A stretch of 51,695 nt of DNA from assembly GCA_017449765.1 (NCBI GenBank), contig JAFTFE010000005.1, positions 1 through 51,695 on the forward strand. Direction: 5' to 3'. The notes under the pieces are model-generated. The model ran no database searches. It saw nothing but the letters and a program-made list of their open reading frames with translations, and had not been told where the DNA came from. Of this stretch, positions 7,359-17,419 are shown one piece after another (positions within the stretch are counted from its first letter, which is position 1; each line of letters begins with the position of its first letter). Source of the stretch: Lachnospiraceae bacterium (GTDB lineage Bacteria > Bacillota > Clostridia > Lachnospirales > Lachnospiraceae). The translations under genes and the position numbers were made by a program.

Positions 7359-9158
7359 ATGGCGATGGACGGAATTACGATAGCGGGTCTGGTAAAGGAA
7401 TTAAGAGACAATTTAATAGGCGGAAGGATATATAAGATATATCAGCCTGAGGTGGATGAAATTTGTCTTATAGTAAAAAACAGATTAGAAGATAAGAATC
7501 TGACAGAAAGGCTTGTTATATCAGCTGATGCCGGACTTCCGATGATATACCTTAGTGATAAGAACAAAGAAAATCCGGAAGTTGCGCCGAATTTTTGTAT
7601 GCTCCTTCGTAAGCATGTAGGAAATGGCAGGATTAAGGATATAAGACAGCCGGATTTTGAGAGAATAATAGAATTTGATATAGAACATTTGGATGATATG
7701 GGGGATGTGTGTATAAAAAAGCTTGTGGTTGAGATAATGGGTAAACACAGCAATATCATATTCACGGACAGTAAAGATATGATTATAGACAGCATCAAGC
7801 ATATATCGCATGCGGTAAGCTCGGTCAGAGAGGTGCTTCCGGGAAGAATCTACGAGTATCCGCCGTCTAAGGAAAAAATAAATCCATTAAATCTTGAGGT
7901 TAATTATTTCATAAACCATATACTGGATAAAAATATGCCTATTGATAAAGCAATATATACCTCATATACAGGGATATCTCCAACTATGGCTAATGAGATA
8001 ATATACCGTGCAAATATTGATAAGAAGAATACCGACGAACTTAATATTTCTGATAAAGAGCAGCTTTATGACAGCTTTAAGTCTCTTATGGACAATGTAT
8101 CTGACGGATATTTCACACCGTGTATAGCTTATAACGGATATACGCCAAAGGAATTTTCATCGGTCAGACTCACTGCTTACGGCAGTATGTATGACGCAGA
8201 TATTATGCCGTCTAAAGATAAGACAGGTCTTAAGCCTTTTGATTCGATTTCAAAAACAATATGGGAGTACTATAGCGGCAAAAGTATTAGTTCAAGGATA
8301 AAACAGCGCTCGACAGATCTGAGGAAATTAGTATCCAATGCCATTGAAAGAACATCTAAAAAATTTGATTTGCAGACAGCACAGCTTGCTGACACGGAAA
8401 AAAGAGACAAATACAAATTATACGGCGAGCTTATAACAACATATGGGTATAGTGCAAAACCGGGGGCAGAGAGTCTCGAATGCGACAACTATTATACAGG
8501 TGAAAAAATATCCATACCTCTTAATCCTGAAAAAACAGCACTTGAAAACGGAAAGAAGTATTTTGAAAAATATAATAAGCTTAAAAGAACTTATGAAGCG
8601 TTAAGTGTTTTATGTAAAGAAACGAAGGATGAGCTTACTTACCTTTTATCTGTTCAGAATTCACTTGATATTGCTGAGGAGGAAGGTGATTTGGCTGATA
8701 TAAGAAGAGAACTTATGGAGAGTGGATATATCAGAAAAACTCATAATAAGAATAAGACTAAAAATCCTGCTAAGAGTAAACCGCTTCATTATATATCAAG
8801 TGATGGATATCATATGTATGTAGGAAAAAACAATTTGCAAAATGATGAACTGACATTCAAGATAGCCGCTTCGGATGATATGTGGTTTCATGCCAAGCAG
8901 ACGACAGGCTCTCATGTTATAGTAAAATGTGAGGGAAAAGAATTGCCTGATGCTACTTATGAGGAGGCGGCAAGGCTTGCGGCATATTATTCTTCGGGCA
9001 GAGACGGAAGCAAGGTAGAGATAGATTATACAACGAGAAGAAACCTGAAAAAACCACCCAAAGCAAATCCGGGTTTTGTTATATATCATACGAATTATTC
9101 AATGACGGTTGAGCCGGATATACATGGTATAAATGAGTATACGGAAGAAAAGATATAA
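7359..9158 (+). CDS. rqcH: Ribosome quality control protein RqcH (NFACT family, FbpA-like)
   Basis: A 599-residue NFACT protein. In Bacillus subtilis RqcH binds stalled large subunits with peptidyl-tRNA and directs alanine tailing of the nascent chain. The N-terminal NFACT-N domain starts MAMDGITIAGLVKEL. A central helical/coiled-coil part spans about 340-460, and the NFACT-R domain (about 476-580) has DDMWFHAKQTTGSHVIV. The residue pair aligned by eye with the functional Asp-Arg of B. subtilis RqcH is Glu101-Arg102 here. An open frame extends 49 codons upstream through the hairpin, but ATG 7359 has AAGGAGA at good spacing and begins the family sequence, so the longer start is rejected. Older annotation calls this family fibronectin-binding protein. 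Confidence 0.92.
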   Translation: MAMDGITIAGLVKELRDNLIGGRIYKIYQPEVDEICLIVKNRLEDKNLTERLVISADAGLPMIYLSDKNKENPEVAPNFCMLLRKHVGNGRIKDIRQPDFERIIEFDIEHLDDMGDVCIKKLVVEIMGKHSNIIFTDSKDMIIDSIKHISHAVSSVREVLPGRIYEYPPSKEKINPLNLEVNYFINHILDKNMPIDKAIYTSYTGISPTMANEIIYRANIDKKNTDELNISDKEQLYDSFKSLMDNVSDGYFTPCIAYNGYTPKEFSSVRLTAYGSMYDADIMPSKDKTGLKPFDSISKTIWEYYSGKSISSRIKQRSTDLRKLVSNAIERTSKKFDLQTAQLADTEKRDKYKLYGELITTYGYSAKPGAESLECDNYYTGEKISIPLNPEKTALENGKKYFEKYNKLKRTYEALSVLCKETKDELTYLLSVQNSLDIAEEEGDLADIRRELMESGYIRKTHNKNKTKNPAKSKPLHYISSDGYHMYVGKNNLQNDELTFKIAASDDMWFHAKQTTGSHVIVKCEGKELPDATYEEAARLAAYYSSGRDGSKVEIDYTTRRNLKKPPKANPGFVIYHTNYSMTVEPDIHGINEYTEEKI

Positions 9159-9162
9159 GGTT

Positions 9163-9181
9163 AAAAGCAGTTGCTTTTTTG
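9163..9181 (+). terminator. Short terminator after rqcH
   Basis: AAAAGC pairs with GCTTTT across an AGTT loop and runs straight into T residues. The stem is short. Its right arm also carries the -35 of the next promoter. Confidence 0.5.
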
Positions 9182-9199
9182 CCTGTAATATACTATAAT
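9171..9199 (+). promoter_or_regulatory. Promoter of the yicC-gmk-rpoZ unit
   Basis: TTGCTT (9171-9176), a 17-base spacer and TATAAT (9194-9199). The -35 hexamer lies inside the right arm of the preceding terminator. The start would be near 9206, about 45 bases before the yicC TTG. Confidence 0.7.
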
Positions 9200-9250
9200 A
9201 TATTGGGTTTAACCGACAATACAATAAGATAAGAAAGGCTGGACACACTG

Positions 9251-10129
9251 TTGATTAAGAGCATGACAGGCTTCGGAAGAAGCGAGAAAATAAGCGAAGA
9301 CAGGAAGATAATTGTTGAGATTAAGGCTGTAAATCACAGATATTGTGATATGAATATAAAGCTTCCAAAAAGGTTTAACCATTTTGAAGCTGATATAAGA
9401 AATCTTCTGAAAGAAAGAATTGCACGAGGCAAGGTTGATATTTTCATAACATATGAGGATTATACCAAGTCCAATGTTTGCGTAAAATATAACAAAGAAA
9501 TTGCAGGTGAATATATAGGATATTTAAGGCAGATGGCTGAGGACTTTGATATTGCTGCTGATATCAAGACCTCTAATATTGGCAGATTTCCTGAGATTTT
9601 TACCTTAGAGGAACAGACAGTTGATGATGAGGCTGTATGGGACAGATTAAGGGGCGCAATCGACGAGGCATGTGATAAGTTTATTGAAGCAAGGACTGTC
9701 GAGGGCGAGAACCTTAAGACGGATTTATTAAGTAAATTAGATAATATGCTTGATATAGTATCTTTCATCGAAGAAAAATCGCCTGAGATTATTGACGACT
9801 ATAAGAAGAGAATTATCGAGAAAATCAATGAGCTTAATGACAATACTCAGATTGATGACACAAGAATTGCAATGGAGGTAACTCTCTATGCCGATAAGAT
9901 ATGTGTAGATGAAGAATTAGTCAGACTCAGAAGCCATATAGAGAGTACTAAGAAGATATTGCTTGAAGGTGGCGCTGTGGGAAGAAAGCTGGACTTCATT
10001 GCACAGGAGATGAACAGAGAGGCCAATACCATATTAAGTAAATCCAATTCATTGCAGATCTCTGACAGGGGTATAGAATTAAAGACTGAGATTGAAAAGG
10101 TTAGGGAACAGATTCAGAATATAGAATAA
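9251..10129 (+). CDS. yicC: YicC/YloC family endoribonuclease
   Basis: A 292-residue YicC family protein. It starts with the family signature IKSMTGFGRSE, followed by IKAVNHRYCDMNIKLP, and ends with the conserved GRKLDFIAQEMNREANTILSKS block. Family members in Escherichia coli and Bacillus have been described as endoribonucleases acting on small RNAs. The start is TTG, with AAAGG about 15 bases upstream; no ATG fits the conserved N-terminus better. It leads a unit with gmk and rpoZ, the standard Bacillota order. Confidence 0.92.
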   Translation: MIKSMTGFGRSEKISEDRKIIVEIKAVNHRYCDMNIKLPKRFNHFEADIRNLLKERIARGKVDIFITYEDYTKSNVCVKYNKEIAGEYIGYLRQMAEDFDIAADIKTSNIGRFPEIFTLEEQTVDDEAVWDRLRGAIDEACDKFIEARTVEGENLKTDLLSKLDNMLDIVSFIEEKSPEIIDDYKKRIIEKINELNDNTQIDDTRIAMEVTLYADKICVDEELVRLRSHIESTKKILLEGGAVGRKLDFIAQEMNREANTILSKSNSLQISDRGIELKTEIEKVREQIQNIE

Positions 10130-10148
10130 AATAAAAGCAGGTGATAAT

Positions 10149-10766
10149 ATGAACAAAGATGGCTTTTTGATAGTTGTATCCGGCTTTTCCGGAGCAGGTA
10201 AGGGTACAGTCGTAAAAAGACTTGTTGAGGAATACGGTTATAGTCTGTCAATCTCTGCTACAACCAGAGCGCCGAGAGATGGCGAGGAAGACGGTAGAGA
10301 GTATTATTTCAAGACAGTGGCCGAATTTCAGAATTTAATCGATTACAATGGATTCATAGAGTGGGCACAGTATGTTGACAACTATTACGGAACACCGAGA
10401 AAATTTGTTGAAAACGAGATGAAAGCAGGAAAGGATGTAATCCTGGAGATAGAAGTTCAAGGTGCAATGAATGTCAGGAAACAGTATCCTAACGCATTAC
10501 TTATATTTGTTACGGCTCCTGATGCAGCAAGCCTTAAGAGCAGGCTGGCAGGAAGGGGTACTGAGACAGATGAGGTAATTAATAAGAGGATGAAGAGGGC
10601 AGCACAGGAATCTGATGATATAGATGCATATGATTATATCGTCATTAATGATGACTTGGAGGAATGTGTTAAGACGGTTCATTCAATTATTGTCAGCAAC
10701 AAGAGTTTAAGAGAAAATAATTTGGAATTTATTGATAAAATAAAAAGCGAGCTTAAGGGCTTATAG
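10149..10766 (+). CDS. gmk: Guanylate kinase
   Basis: A 205-residue guanylate kinase converting GMP and ATP to GDP and ADP. The P-loop GFSGAGKGT is at residues 12-20. The GMP-binding stretch follows with TTRAPRDGEEDGREYYF, then the FIEWAQYVDNYYGTP segment and EIEVQGAMNVRKQYP. The length is normal. It starts 19 bases after yicC with AGGTGAT before the ATG. The gmk-rpoZ pairing links nucleotide supply and the polymerase omega subunit, as in other Bacillota. Confidence 0.97.
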   Translation: MNKDGFLIVVSGFSGAGKGTVVKRLVEEYGYSLSISATTRAPRDGEEDGREYYFKTVAEFQNLIDYNGFIEWAQYVDNYYGTPRKFVENEMKAGKDVILEIEVQGAMNVRKQYPNALLIFVTAPDAASLKSRLAGRGTETDEVINKRMKRAAQESDDIDAYDYIVINDDLEECVKTVHSIIVSNKSLRENNLEFIDKIKSELKGL

Positions 10767-10780
10767 GAAGGAGAAAATAT

Positions 10781-11014
10781 ATGTTACATCCATCATACAC
10801 AGATTTAATGGCAGTTGTAAACAGTGACGTCGAGGAAGGAGAGCATCCGGTTGTACAAAGCAGATATTCAATCGTTATGGCGACTTCAAAGAGAGCGAGA
10901 CAGATAATAGCAGGTGATGAACCTCTTGTATCGAGTGAGGACAAGAAACCATTATCAATAGCTGTTGAAGAATTATATAATGGAAAGATTAAAATTGTCG
11001 GAGATGATGAATAA
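10781..11014 (+). CDS. rpoZ: DNA-directed RNA polymerase subunit omega
   Basis: A 77-residue omega subunit, which supports folding and assembly of the beta' subunit. The conserved core SRYSIVMATSKRARQI is at about 27-43, followed by PLSIAVEELYNGKI. AGGAGAAAATAT precedes the ATG, 14 bases after gmk. A terminator-like hairpin follows directly. Confidence 0.95.
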   Translation: MLHPSYTDLMAVVNSDVEEGEHPVVQSRYSIVMATSKRARQIIAGDEPLVSSEDKKPLSIAVEELYNGKIKIVGDDE

Positions 11015-11019
11015 AAAAT

Positions 11020-11058
11020 GGGGCTGTCGCACTTTGATGTAGCAGCCCTTGATTTCTT
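11020..11058 (+). terminator. Terminator-like hairpin after rpoZ
   Basis: GGGCTG (11021-11026) pairs with CAGCCC (11043-11048), followed by a moderate T-rich run TTGATTTCTT. The loop of about 16 bases is long, so it may only attenuate transcription into murE. Confidence 0.65.
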
Positions 11059-11103
11059 ATGAGCAGTTTTTGCAATATGTGAAATGGGAGGTGTTATTGT
11101 TAT

Positions 11104-12609
11104 ATGAAATTATCAGAGTTAATTAACGGTATGGAATATGAACTTATTAAAGGTAATATTGATGCTGATATAAATAATATACAAAACGATTCAAGAAAAG
11201 TTGGGGAGAATGACTTATTTTTCTGTATATCAGGAGCCGTATCCGATGGACATAAATATGCAGAAGATGTTTCAGGCAAGGGAGCAGCTGTGCTTATAGT
11301 TGAAAAGGATATAGATCTGACAAACCTAAATGATACCACTGTAATAAAGGTAGACAGTACACGATATGCGATGGGGTATATAAGCTCTAAATTTTATGGT
11401 GAGCCTTCAAAGAAACTTAATGTAATAGGTATTACGGGAACCAAAGGAAAAACCACTACCACCTATATGATTAAAAATATGCTTGAACTTGCCGGACATA
11501 AGACAGGACTTATAGGAACAATTGAGATATTTGATGGTGAAAAGACCATACCGGCAGAGAATACAACACCTGAATCTATAATTCTTCACAAGACACTGAA
11601 AGATATGGTAGATAATGGCCTTGATACTGTTGTAATGGAGGTATCCTCTCAGGGACTTATGCTTGACAGAGTTGCAGGGGTTGATTTTGATTATGGAATA
11701 TTTACAAATCTTTCAAAAGACCATATAGGACCGAATGAACATAAGACTTTTGAAGAATATATGATGTGGAAGGCTAAACTTTTTACTTTATGCAAGGTGG
11801 GAATATTTAATATAGATGACGAGTATTCTTCATATATGATGGATAATGCAGTGTGTAAAATATTGACATATGGTCTTGATAAAGATGCTGATTACAGGGC
11901 TAACGGATTAAGACTGTATAACAAGGATGGAGTATTGGGTATAGAGTATGAGGTCTCGGGCAGGATATCAGGAGATATAATGGTAGATTTACCCGGAGAG
12001 TTCTCTGTACATAATTCACTTGCTGCAATAGCGGTTGCAGACAGTCTGGATGTTCCTTTCGCTAATATATCCGATATCTTAAGTGAGGTCAAGGTACGCG
12101 GAAGGGTTGAAATGATTCCTATATCAGACTCATTTACAATAATGATAGATTATGCACATAATGCAATGGCTCTGGAGAGCCTTCTGCTTGCTCTGAAAGC
12201 ATATAAGCCGAAGCGTCTGGTTACGTTATTCGGCTGTGGAGGAAACCGCTCCAAGGACAGAAGATTTGATATGGGAGAGGTTGCAGGAAAGTTATCTGAT
12301 TATACGATTATTACAAGCGATAATCCAAGAGACGAGGAACCTCTCGCTATTATAGCGGATATTATAACCGGAATGAAAAAAACTGATGGAATATATACTG
12401 AAATACCTGATAGAAAGGAAGCTATCAGATATGCGATAATGAATGCAAAAGAGGGTGACGTAATTGTTCTCGCCGGCAAGGGACACGAAGACTATCAGGA
12501 GATAAAGGGTGTAAAACACCATATGGATGAAAGAGATTTAATCAGAGAAATTTTGGAGGAAGAAGATGTCACAACTATATGCGGATATAATAATAGATAT
12601 TTCGCATGA
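11104..12609 (+). CDS. murE: UDP-N-acetylmuramoyl-tripeptide synthetase MurE (meso-DAP type)
   Basis: A 501-residue Mur ligase that adds the third residue to UDP-MurNAc-L-Ala-D-Glu in the cytoplasm. The ATP-binding GITGTKGKTTTT lies near 107-118, the central-domain HIGPNEHKTFEEY near 210, and the specificity motif DNPRDEEP at 406-413. DNPR is the form associated with meso-diaminopimelate ligases. The last 16 or so residues ([12 protein letters not shown] at the end) are extra: they arise because the gene runs 44 bases into priA in another frame. In most Bacillota coaBC, not murE, sits between rpoZ and priA, so this placement is unusual. A GGGAGGTG lies about 10 bases upstream. Confidence 0.93.
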   Translation: MKLSELINGMEYELIKGNIDADINNIQNDSRKVGENDLFFCISGAVSDGHKYAEDVSGKGAAVLIVEKDIDLTNLNDTTVIKVDSTRYAMGYISSKFYGEPSKKLNVIGITGTKGKTTTTYMIKNMLELAGHKTGLIGTIEIFDGEKTIPAENTTPESIILHKTLKDMVDNGLDTVVMEVSSQGLMLDRVAGVDFDYGIFTNLSKDHIGPNEHKTFEEYMMWKAKLFTLCKVGIFNIDDEYSSYMMDNAVCKILTYGLDKDADYRANGLRLYNKDGVLGIEYEVSGRISGDIMVDLPGEFSVHNSLAAIAVADSLDVPFANISDILSEVKVRGRVEMIPISDSFTIMIDYAHNAMALESLLLALKAYKPKRLVTLFGCGGNRSKDRRFDMGEVAGKLSDYTIITSDNPRDEEPLAIIADIITGMKKTDGIYTEIPDRKEAIRYAIMNAKEGDVIVLAGKGHEDYQEIKGVKHHMDERDLIREILEEEDVTTICGYNNRYFA

Positions 12610-14575
12610 AGCGATAGACAAAACCTTTCAATATAAGATACCTGAAGCCTTAGAAGAGGTTTTAGAGATTGGAATGCAGGTATTTGTCCCATTTGGACAA
12701 TATAATAAAAGGCGTAAAGGTTACGTAATAAGTATTACCGACAGTCCTTCATTTGAGATAGATAAAATGAAGGAAATATCAGATATTTCCGAAAAAAGTC
12801 TCAAGATAGAAGGACAGCTGATAAAATTAGCCGCCTTTATACATGCAAACTATGGCTCGACTATGATAAATGCACTTAAGGTCGTTATGCCTGTAAGAGA
12901 AAGAATAAATAAAAAACCACCTAAAGTTATTACGGAAGAACCTGTATTTAATATGGGACAGATTGATTCGCTTAGTTTGGAGCAGAGTAAACTTATTAGT
13001 GAATTCGAGTATGATTTTAATAATGAAATATATAACACCTATCTTCTGCATGGTATCACGGGAAGCGGAAAGACCGAGGTGTATATAGGATGCATAAGAA
13101 AGGTTATAGAAAAAAATAAGCAGGCTATAGTTCTTGTGCCTGAGATTGCACTTACCTACCAGAATGTTGCAAGATTTAAGCAGTATTTTGGAGATCGCAT
13201 AGCAGTTGTTAATTCAAGACAAAGTAAGGGTGAGCGTTACAGGGAGTTTGAACGTGTAAGAAACCATGAAGCTGATGTGATAATAGGTCCGAGGTCGGCA
13301 CTTTTTGCACCATGTGATGAGCTGGGGCTTATTGTCATTGATGAGGAACATGATACTGCGTATAAGAGTGACCAGTCACCTAAATATCATGCAAGAGAGG
13401 TTGCTCTTGAAAGAGCAAAAATAGCAGGAGCATCAGTTATACTTGGCTCGGCAACACCATCTATGGAAAGCTATATGCAGGCAAAACTTGGAACTTTTAA
13501 ACTGTGGGAACTGTCGGTCAGACCAAATGGTGCCAAATTGCCTGATGTATCAATAGTTGATATGAGAGACGAACTTCATCTTGGAAATAGAAGTATAATA
13601 AGCAATGAATTACATAATGCAATAGAAAAATGTCTCGAAAAAAAAGAACAGATAATGTTATTTATCAACAGAAGGGGTTATAATAGCTTTGTGTCCTGCA
13701 GGGAATGCGGAGAGGTTATAAAATGTCCGAAATGTGATGTATCACTGTCTCTGCATGATAATGGTTTTATGATGTGTCATTATTGCGGACATATGGAAAG
13801 AAAACCCTCGGTGTGTCCTAAATGTAAGTCAAAAATGATTGGCGGATTCGGAACAGGTACACAAAAGGTCGAACAGGAGATAAATAAGCTTTTTCCGGAT
13901 GCAAAGACCTTAAGAATGGACAAGGATACAACTGTGAGGAAAGGTTCTTATGAGAATATTATAAATCAATTTGTGAACCGTAAGGCAGATATATTAATCG
14001 GCACCCAGATGATAGTCAAAGGACATGATTTTTCAAATGTTACATTGGTAGGAATACTGCTTGCGGATATATCACTTTTTGCAAATGATTATCGTTCGGG
14101 AGAAAGAACTTTTGATCTTTTAACACAGGCAGCCGGACGTGCCGGAAGAAGCGATAAGCCGGGCAGTGTTGTAATACAGACATATCAGCCGGATCATTAC
14201 GCCATATCAACTGTAAAAAAACAAAGCTATGAAGATTTCTTTGATATGGAGCTGTCATACAGAAGACTTATGAAATATCCTCCTGTATATAATATGATGG
14301 TTGTACTTATTACATCAGAGGATTATGATACACTCATAAAGGAGTCGGAGGATATATGCAAAAAAATTAAAGCAGCTTCCGCAAACTATAGGAAAGTTAA
14401 AATTATTGGCCCTGCCGATGCATCTATAGTAAGGATTAATGATATATTCCGCAGGGTTATATATATAAAATCTGATGATTTAAGCGGACTTAAGAAAATC
14501 AGAGAACTATTTGACAATTACGAACAGGACGGGATTAGTATAATGTTTGATGTTAATCCTGTAAATATGTATTAG
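12566..14575 (+). CDS. priA: Primosomal protein N' (replication restart helicase PriA)
   Basis: A 669-residue superfamily 2 helicase that reloads the replisome at collapsed forks. The 3'-DNA-binding domain comes first (DKTFQYKIP and [16 protein letters not shown]). Walker A GITGSGKT is at 163-170 and Walker B DEEH at 259-262. A zinc-binding insert with eight cysteines (CRECG, CPKCD, CHYCG, CPKC) lies at about 377-420, and helicase motif [11 protein letters not shown] near 525. GGAGGAAG precedes the ATG. The gene overlaps murE by 44 bases, so the two are probably translated together. Confidence 0.96.
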   Translation: MSQLYADIIIDISHEAIDKTFQYKIPEALEEVLEIGMQVFVPFGQYNKRRKGYVISITDSPSFEIDKMKEISDISEKSLKIEGQLIKLAAFIHANYGSTMINALKVVMPVRERINKKPPKVITEEPVFNMGQIDSLSLEQSKLISEFEYDFNNEIYNTYLLHGITGSGKTEVYIGCIRKVIEKNKQAIVLVPEIALTYQNVARFKQYFGDRIAVVNSRQSKGERYREFERVRNHEADVIIGPRSALFAPCDELGLIVIDEEHDTAYKSDQSPKYHAREVALERAKIAGASVILGSATPSMESYMQAKLGTFKLWELSVRPNGAKLPDVSIVDMRDELHLGNRSIISNELHNAIEKCLEKKEQIMLFINRRGYNSFVSCRECGEVIKCPKCDVSLSLHDNGFMMCHYCGHMERKPSVCPKCKSKMIGGFGTGTQKVEQEINKLFPDAKTLRMDKDTTVRKGSYENIINQFVNRKADILIGTQMIVKGHDFSNVTLVGILLADISLFANDYRSGERTFDLLTQAAGRAGRSDKPGSVVIQTYQPDHYAISTVKKQSYEDFFDMELSYRRLMKYPPVYNMMVVLITSEDYDTLIKESEDICKKIKAASANYRKVKIIGPADASIVRINDIFRRVIYIKSDDLSGLKKIRELFDNYEQDGISIMFDVNPVNMY

Positions 14576-14591
14576 AAAAGAGGATTATAAA

Positions 14592-15074
14592 ATGGCAATC
14601 AGAAAGATAAGATATGACGGAGATGATATATTAAGAAAAAAGTGCAAGCCGGTCGAGAAAATGACAGGCAGAATTGAGACACTTATAGATGATATGTTTG
14701 ATACTATGTATGAAGCGAATGGTGTTGGACTTGCAGCACCACAGGTTGGAGTATTAAAAAGAATAGTAGTGATAGATGTGTGTGACGGCAATCCTTTGGC
14801 GCTTATTAATCCCGTTATAGTTTCTTCTGATGGAGAGCAGGAGGGTGAAGAGGGATGCCTTAGTCTTCCGGGATTATCGGGAAATGTCAAAAGACCTAAT
14901 CATGTCGTATGTAAGGCGCTTGACAGAAATATGAACGAGATTATCGTTGAGGGAGAAGAACTTCTTGCGAGAGCAATATGTCATGAGTTAGACCACTTAG
15001 ACGGAATACTGTATAAAGATTTAGCTACAGACGGTTTGCATAGTATAGATGCACCGCCTGAAGATAAAGAATAA
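14592..15074 (+). CDS. def: Peptide deformylase
   Basis: A 160-residue metalloenzyme that removes the formyl group from nascent N-termini. All three motifs are present: [10 protein letters not shown] (about 47-56), EEGCLSLPG with the metal ligand Cys89, and HELDH at 131-135 with the other two ligands and the catalytic Glu. It starts 16 bases after priA behind AGAGGA. The def-fmt pair forms the classic formylation cycle unit. Confidence 0.97.
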   Translation: MAIRKIRYDGDDILRKKCKPVEKMTGRIETLIDDMFDTMYEANGVGLAAPQVGVLKRIVVIDVCDGNPLALINPVIVSSDGEQEGEEGCLSLPGLSGNVKRPNHVVCKALDRNMNEIIVEGEELLARAICHELDHLDGILYKDLATDGLHSIDAPPEDKE

Positions 15075-15137
15075 ATTCTTATTATTGAGTAATGAGATTA
15101 TAATGCGAAAAAAGAATCTAATTGAAAGGTTGATATT

Positions 15138-16082
15138 ATGAATATTATATATATGGGTACACCGGATTTCGCTGTATATCCCCTGAAAAAACTGATAGAA
15201 GCAGGACATAATATATCACTTGTCATAACACAGCCTGACAAGGCTAAGGGAAGGAGCAAAGCTTTGATTCCTACCCCGGTCAAGGTGGCTGCCAAGGAAC
15301 ATAATATAGATGTTTTACAGCCGGAGAAAGTGAAGACTGAATCTGTGGTTAAGAAGATAGAGAGCTTAAAACCTGATGTTATAGTGGTGGCTGCTTACGG
15401 ACAGATTCTGCCTGAAAGCATACTGAATATCCCGGTTTACGGCTGTATCAACATACATGCTTCACTTCTTCCAAGGTATAGAGGTGCTGCACCTATAGAA
15501 CGTGCAATACTTGACGGTGAAGAAAAGACCGGAGTTACAACGATGTATATGGAAAAGGGGCTTGACACAGGTGATATGATTGATAAAGTAGAAGTTGACA
15601 TAACATCTGAAGATACAGGAGAGACGTTACACGATAAGCTTGCTGTATGCGGAGCAGAGCTTATATTAAAGACCTTAGAGAAACTTGAAGAAAAATCTGC
15701 AATAAGAGAAAAACAGGATGACAGTTTAAGCTCATATGCACCTATGCTTACCAAAGAAATGGGTGAGATAGATTTTGATCGACCGGCTGATTATATTGAC
15801 AGGCAGGTAAGAGCGCTTATAGTATGGCCTTGTGCATATACAAAAATAGCCGGTAAAAATGTTAAGATATTAAAAGTAAGAGTTACCGATATAAATGAAG
15901 AAAGATATCAAGATGCAAAGCCGGGCGAGATAATAGAGATTACAAAGAAGAACTTTACGATAAAATGCGGTGAGGGTGCGATAACCATACTTAAACTTCT
16001 GCCGGAGGGCAAAAAATCTATGGATGCATCTGCTTATCTTAATGGAAATAAGCTTGAAACCGGTATGTGTGTCGGAGAGTAA
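15138..16082 (+). CDS. fmt: Methionyl-tRNA formyltransferase
   Basis: A 314-residue enzyme that formylates initiator Met-tRNA with 10-formyl-tetrahydrofolate. It shows MGTPDFAVYPLKKL at the N-terminus, HASLLPRYRGAAPIERAI around residues 110-127 with the catalytic His and the folate loop, and DTGDM after it. A C-terminal OB-like tRNA-binding domain covers about 205-314. The length is normal. AAAGG lies about 8 bases before the ATG. rsmB starts one base after its stop. Confidence 0.97.
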   Translation: MNIIYMGTPDFAVYPLKKLIEAGHNISLVITQPDKAKGRSKALIPTPVKVAAKEHNIDVLQPEKVKTESVVKKIESLKPDVIVVAAYGQILPESILNIPVYGCINIHASLLPRYRGAAPIERAILDGEEKTGVTTMYMEKGLDTGDMIDKVEVDITSEDTGETLHDKLAVCGAELILKTLEKLEEKSAIREKQDDSLSSYAPMLTKEMGEIDFDRPADYIDRQVRALIVWPCAYTKIAGKNVKILKVRVTDINEERYQDAKPGEIIEITKKNFTIKCGEGAITILKLLPEGKKSMDASAYLNGNKLETGMCVGE

Positions 16083-16083
16083 T

Positions 16084-17415
16084 ATGATAGATACAAGAGA
16101 TATAGTGTTGTCCATACTTATGGATATTGAGGTGCATAACACCTTTTCAAATATAGCGTTAAGCAAAGCATTAAGTAAAAATCAGTTTATTGAAAAAAAT
16201 GAGAGAGCCTTTATTACGAGACTCTCTGAAGGTGTTGTCGAGACACGTCTTAAATTAGATTATATCATTAATCAATTCTCAAAGACTAAAATTAATAAAT
16301 GTAAGCCAATGATAAGGTGTATACTTCGAATGGGTGTATACCAGATTCTTTTTATGGATGGTATTCCTGACAGTGCAGCATGTAACGAAGCTGTAAAGCT
16401 TGCAAGAAAGCATAATTTTAACGGACTTTCAGGCTTTATAAACGGAGTATTAAGAAACATATCAAGGAATAAGAATAGTATTAAATACCCATTACGAAAG
16501 GAAAATTTGGATGAATATTTATCTGTAGAATACTCCATGCCAAAGGAACTTGTCAGGACGATAGAGGAATGTTATCCGGATAAATATATTGATATATTGG
16601 AGGGAACATTTGAGGAGAGGTCTACTACAATACGTGTAAATGAAACCTGTATAAAAAAAGAAGAATTAAAAAAGATGCTTGAAGCCGAAGGCATAAGTGT
16701 GGAGTACGGATATTATGATGATAAGGCACTTCTTATAAAAGACTATGATTTTATAAGGAAGATAAGCGGATATAAAAAGGGGTATTTTACCGTTCAGGAT
16801 GAAAGCTCCATGTGTGCCTTAAGAGAAGCTTTTGAGAACATAGATAATATAGATGATGATTTTTTAGCTATAGATGTATGTGCCGCACCGGGAGGCAAGA
16901 CGACTGCCGCGCTTGAATATATGAATGGCAGAGGAAGGATTTATTCGCTGGATATCTCAGAAGAAAAACTTGAAATGATAGAAGAAAATACAGACAGATT
17001 AGGCTTTAATAATGTAAAAATTGCCTGTCATGATGCTACAGAAGGCTTTGAAACTTTAGAGTTGTTTCACGAAGACGGATTTAGTAAAGGAGCAGATTTA
17101 ATCATAGCGGATTTACCATGCTCCGGACTTGGCATAATGGGAAGAAAAAATGATATCAAATATCATTATACAAATGAGCAGTCAGATGAACTGAGCAGAC
17201 TGCAAAAAGACATACTTGATAACGTCTGTAAATATATTAAGAAAGACGGAATATTATTATACAGCACATGTACAATAGTTCCTCAGGAAAATGAAGAGGT
17301 TGTGGAATATTTCTTATCAAAGCATAAAGAATATACCTTGATTAAAAAAAGATTATTTCTTCAGGGAGTAGACAAATGTGACGGATTTTTCTATGCGGTA
17401 ATGCGACGAAGATAA
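16084..17415 (+). CDS. rsmB: 16S rRNA (cytosine-967-C5)-methyltransferase RsmB
   Basis: A 443-residue m5C methyltransferase of the NusB-like plus RsmB class. The N-terminal NusB-like domain begins RDIVLSILMDIE. The SAM site CAAPGGKTTAALEY is at about 271-284, motif IV DLPCSGLGIMGRKNDIKY follows near 345, and the catalytic Cys lies in YSTCTIVPQENEEVV near 400. An open frame extends 20 codons further up inside fmt, but ATG 16084 begins the family sequence and has GGAGAG before it. One base separates it from the fmt stop. Confidence 0.95.
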   Translation: MIDTRDIVLSILMDIEVHNTFSNIALSKALSKNQFIEKNERAFITRLSEGVVETRLKLDYIINQFSKTKINKCKPMIRCILRMGVYQILFMDGIPDSAACNEAVKLARKHNFNGLSGFINGVLRNISRNKNSIKYPLRKENLDEYLSVEYSMPKELVRTIEECYPDKYIDILEGTFEERSTTIRVNETCIKKEELKKMLEAEGISVEYGYYDDKALLIKDYDFIRKISGYKKGYFTVQDESSMCALREAFENIDNIDDDFLAIDVCAAPGGKTTAALEYMNGRGRIYSLDISEEKLEMIEENTDRLGFNNVKIACHDATEGFETLELFHEDGFSKGADLIIADLPCSGLGIMGRKNDIKYHYTNEQSDELSRLQKDILDNVCKYIKKDGILLYSTCTIVPQENEEVVEYFLSKHKEYTLIKKRLFLQGVDKCDGFFYAVMRRR

Positions 17416-17419
17416 GCGG

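Noticed and set aside
11021-11035. 15-base match GGGCTGTCGCACTTT with 39550-39564 inside dxr
   Set aside because: One match of this length is expected by chance in a window this size, and the dxr copy is ordinary coding sequence.
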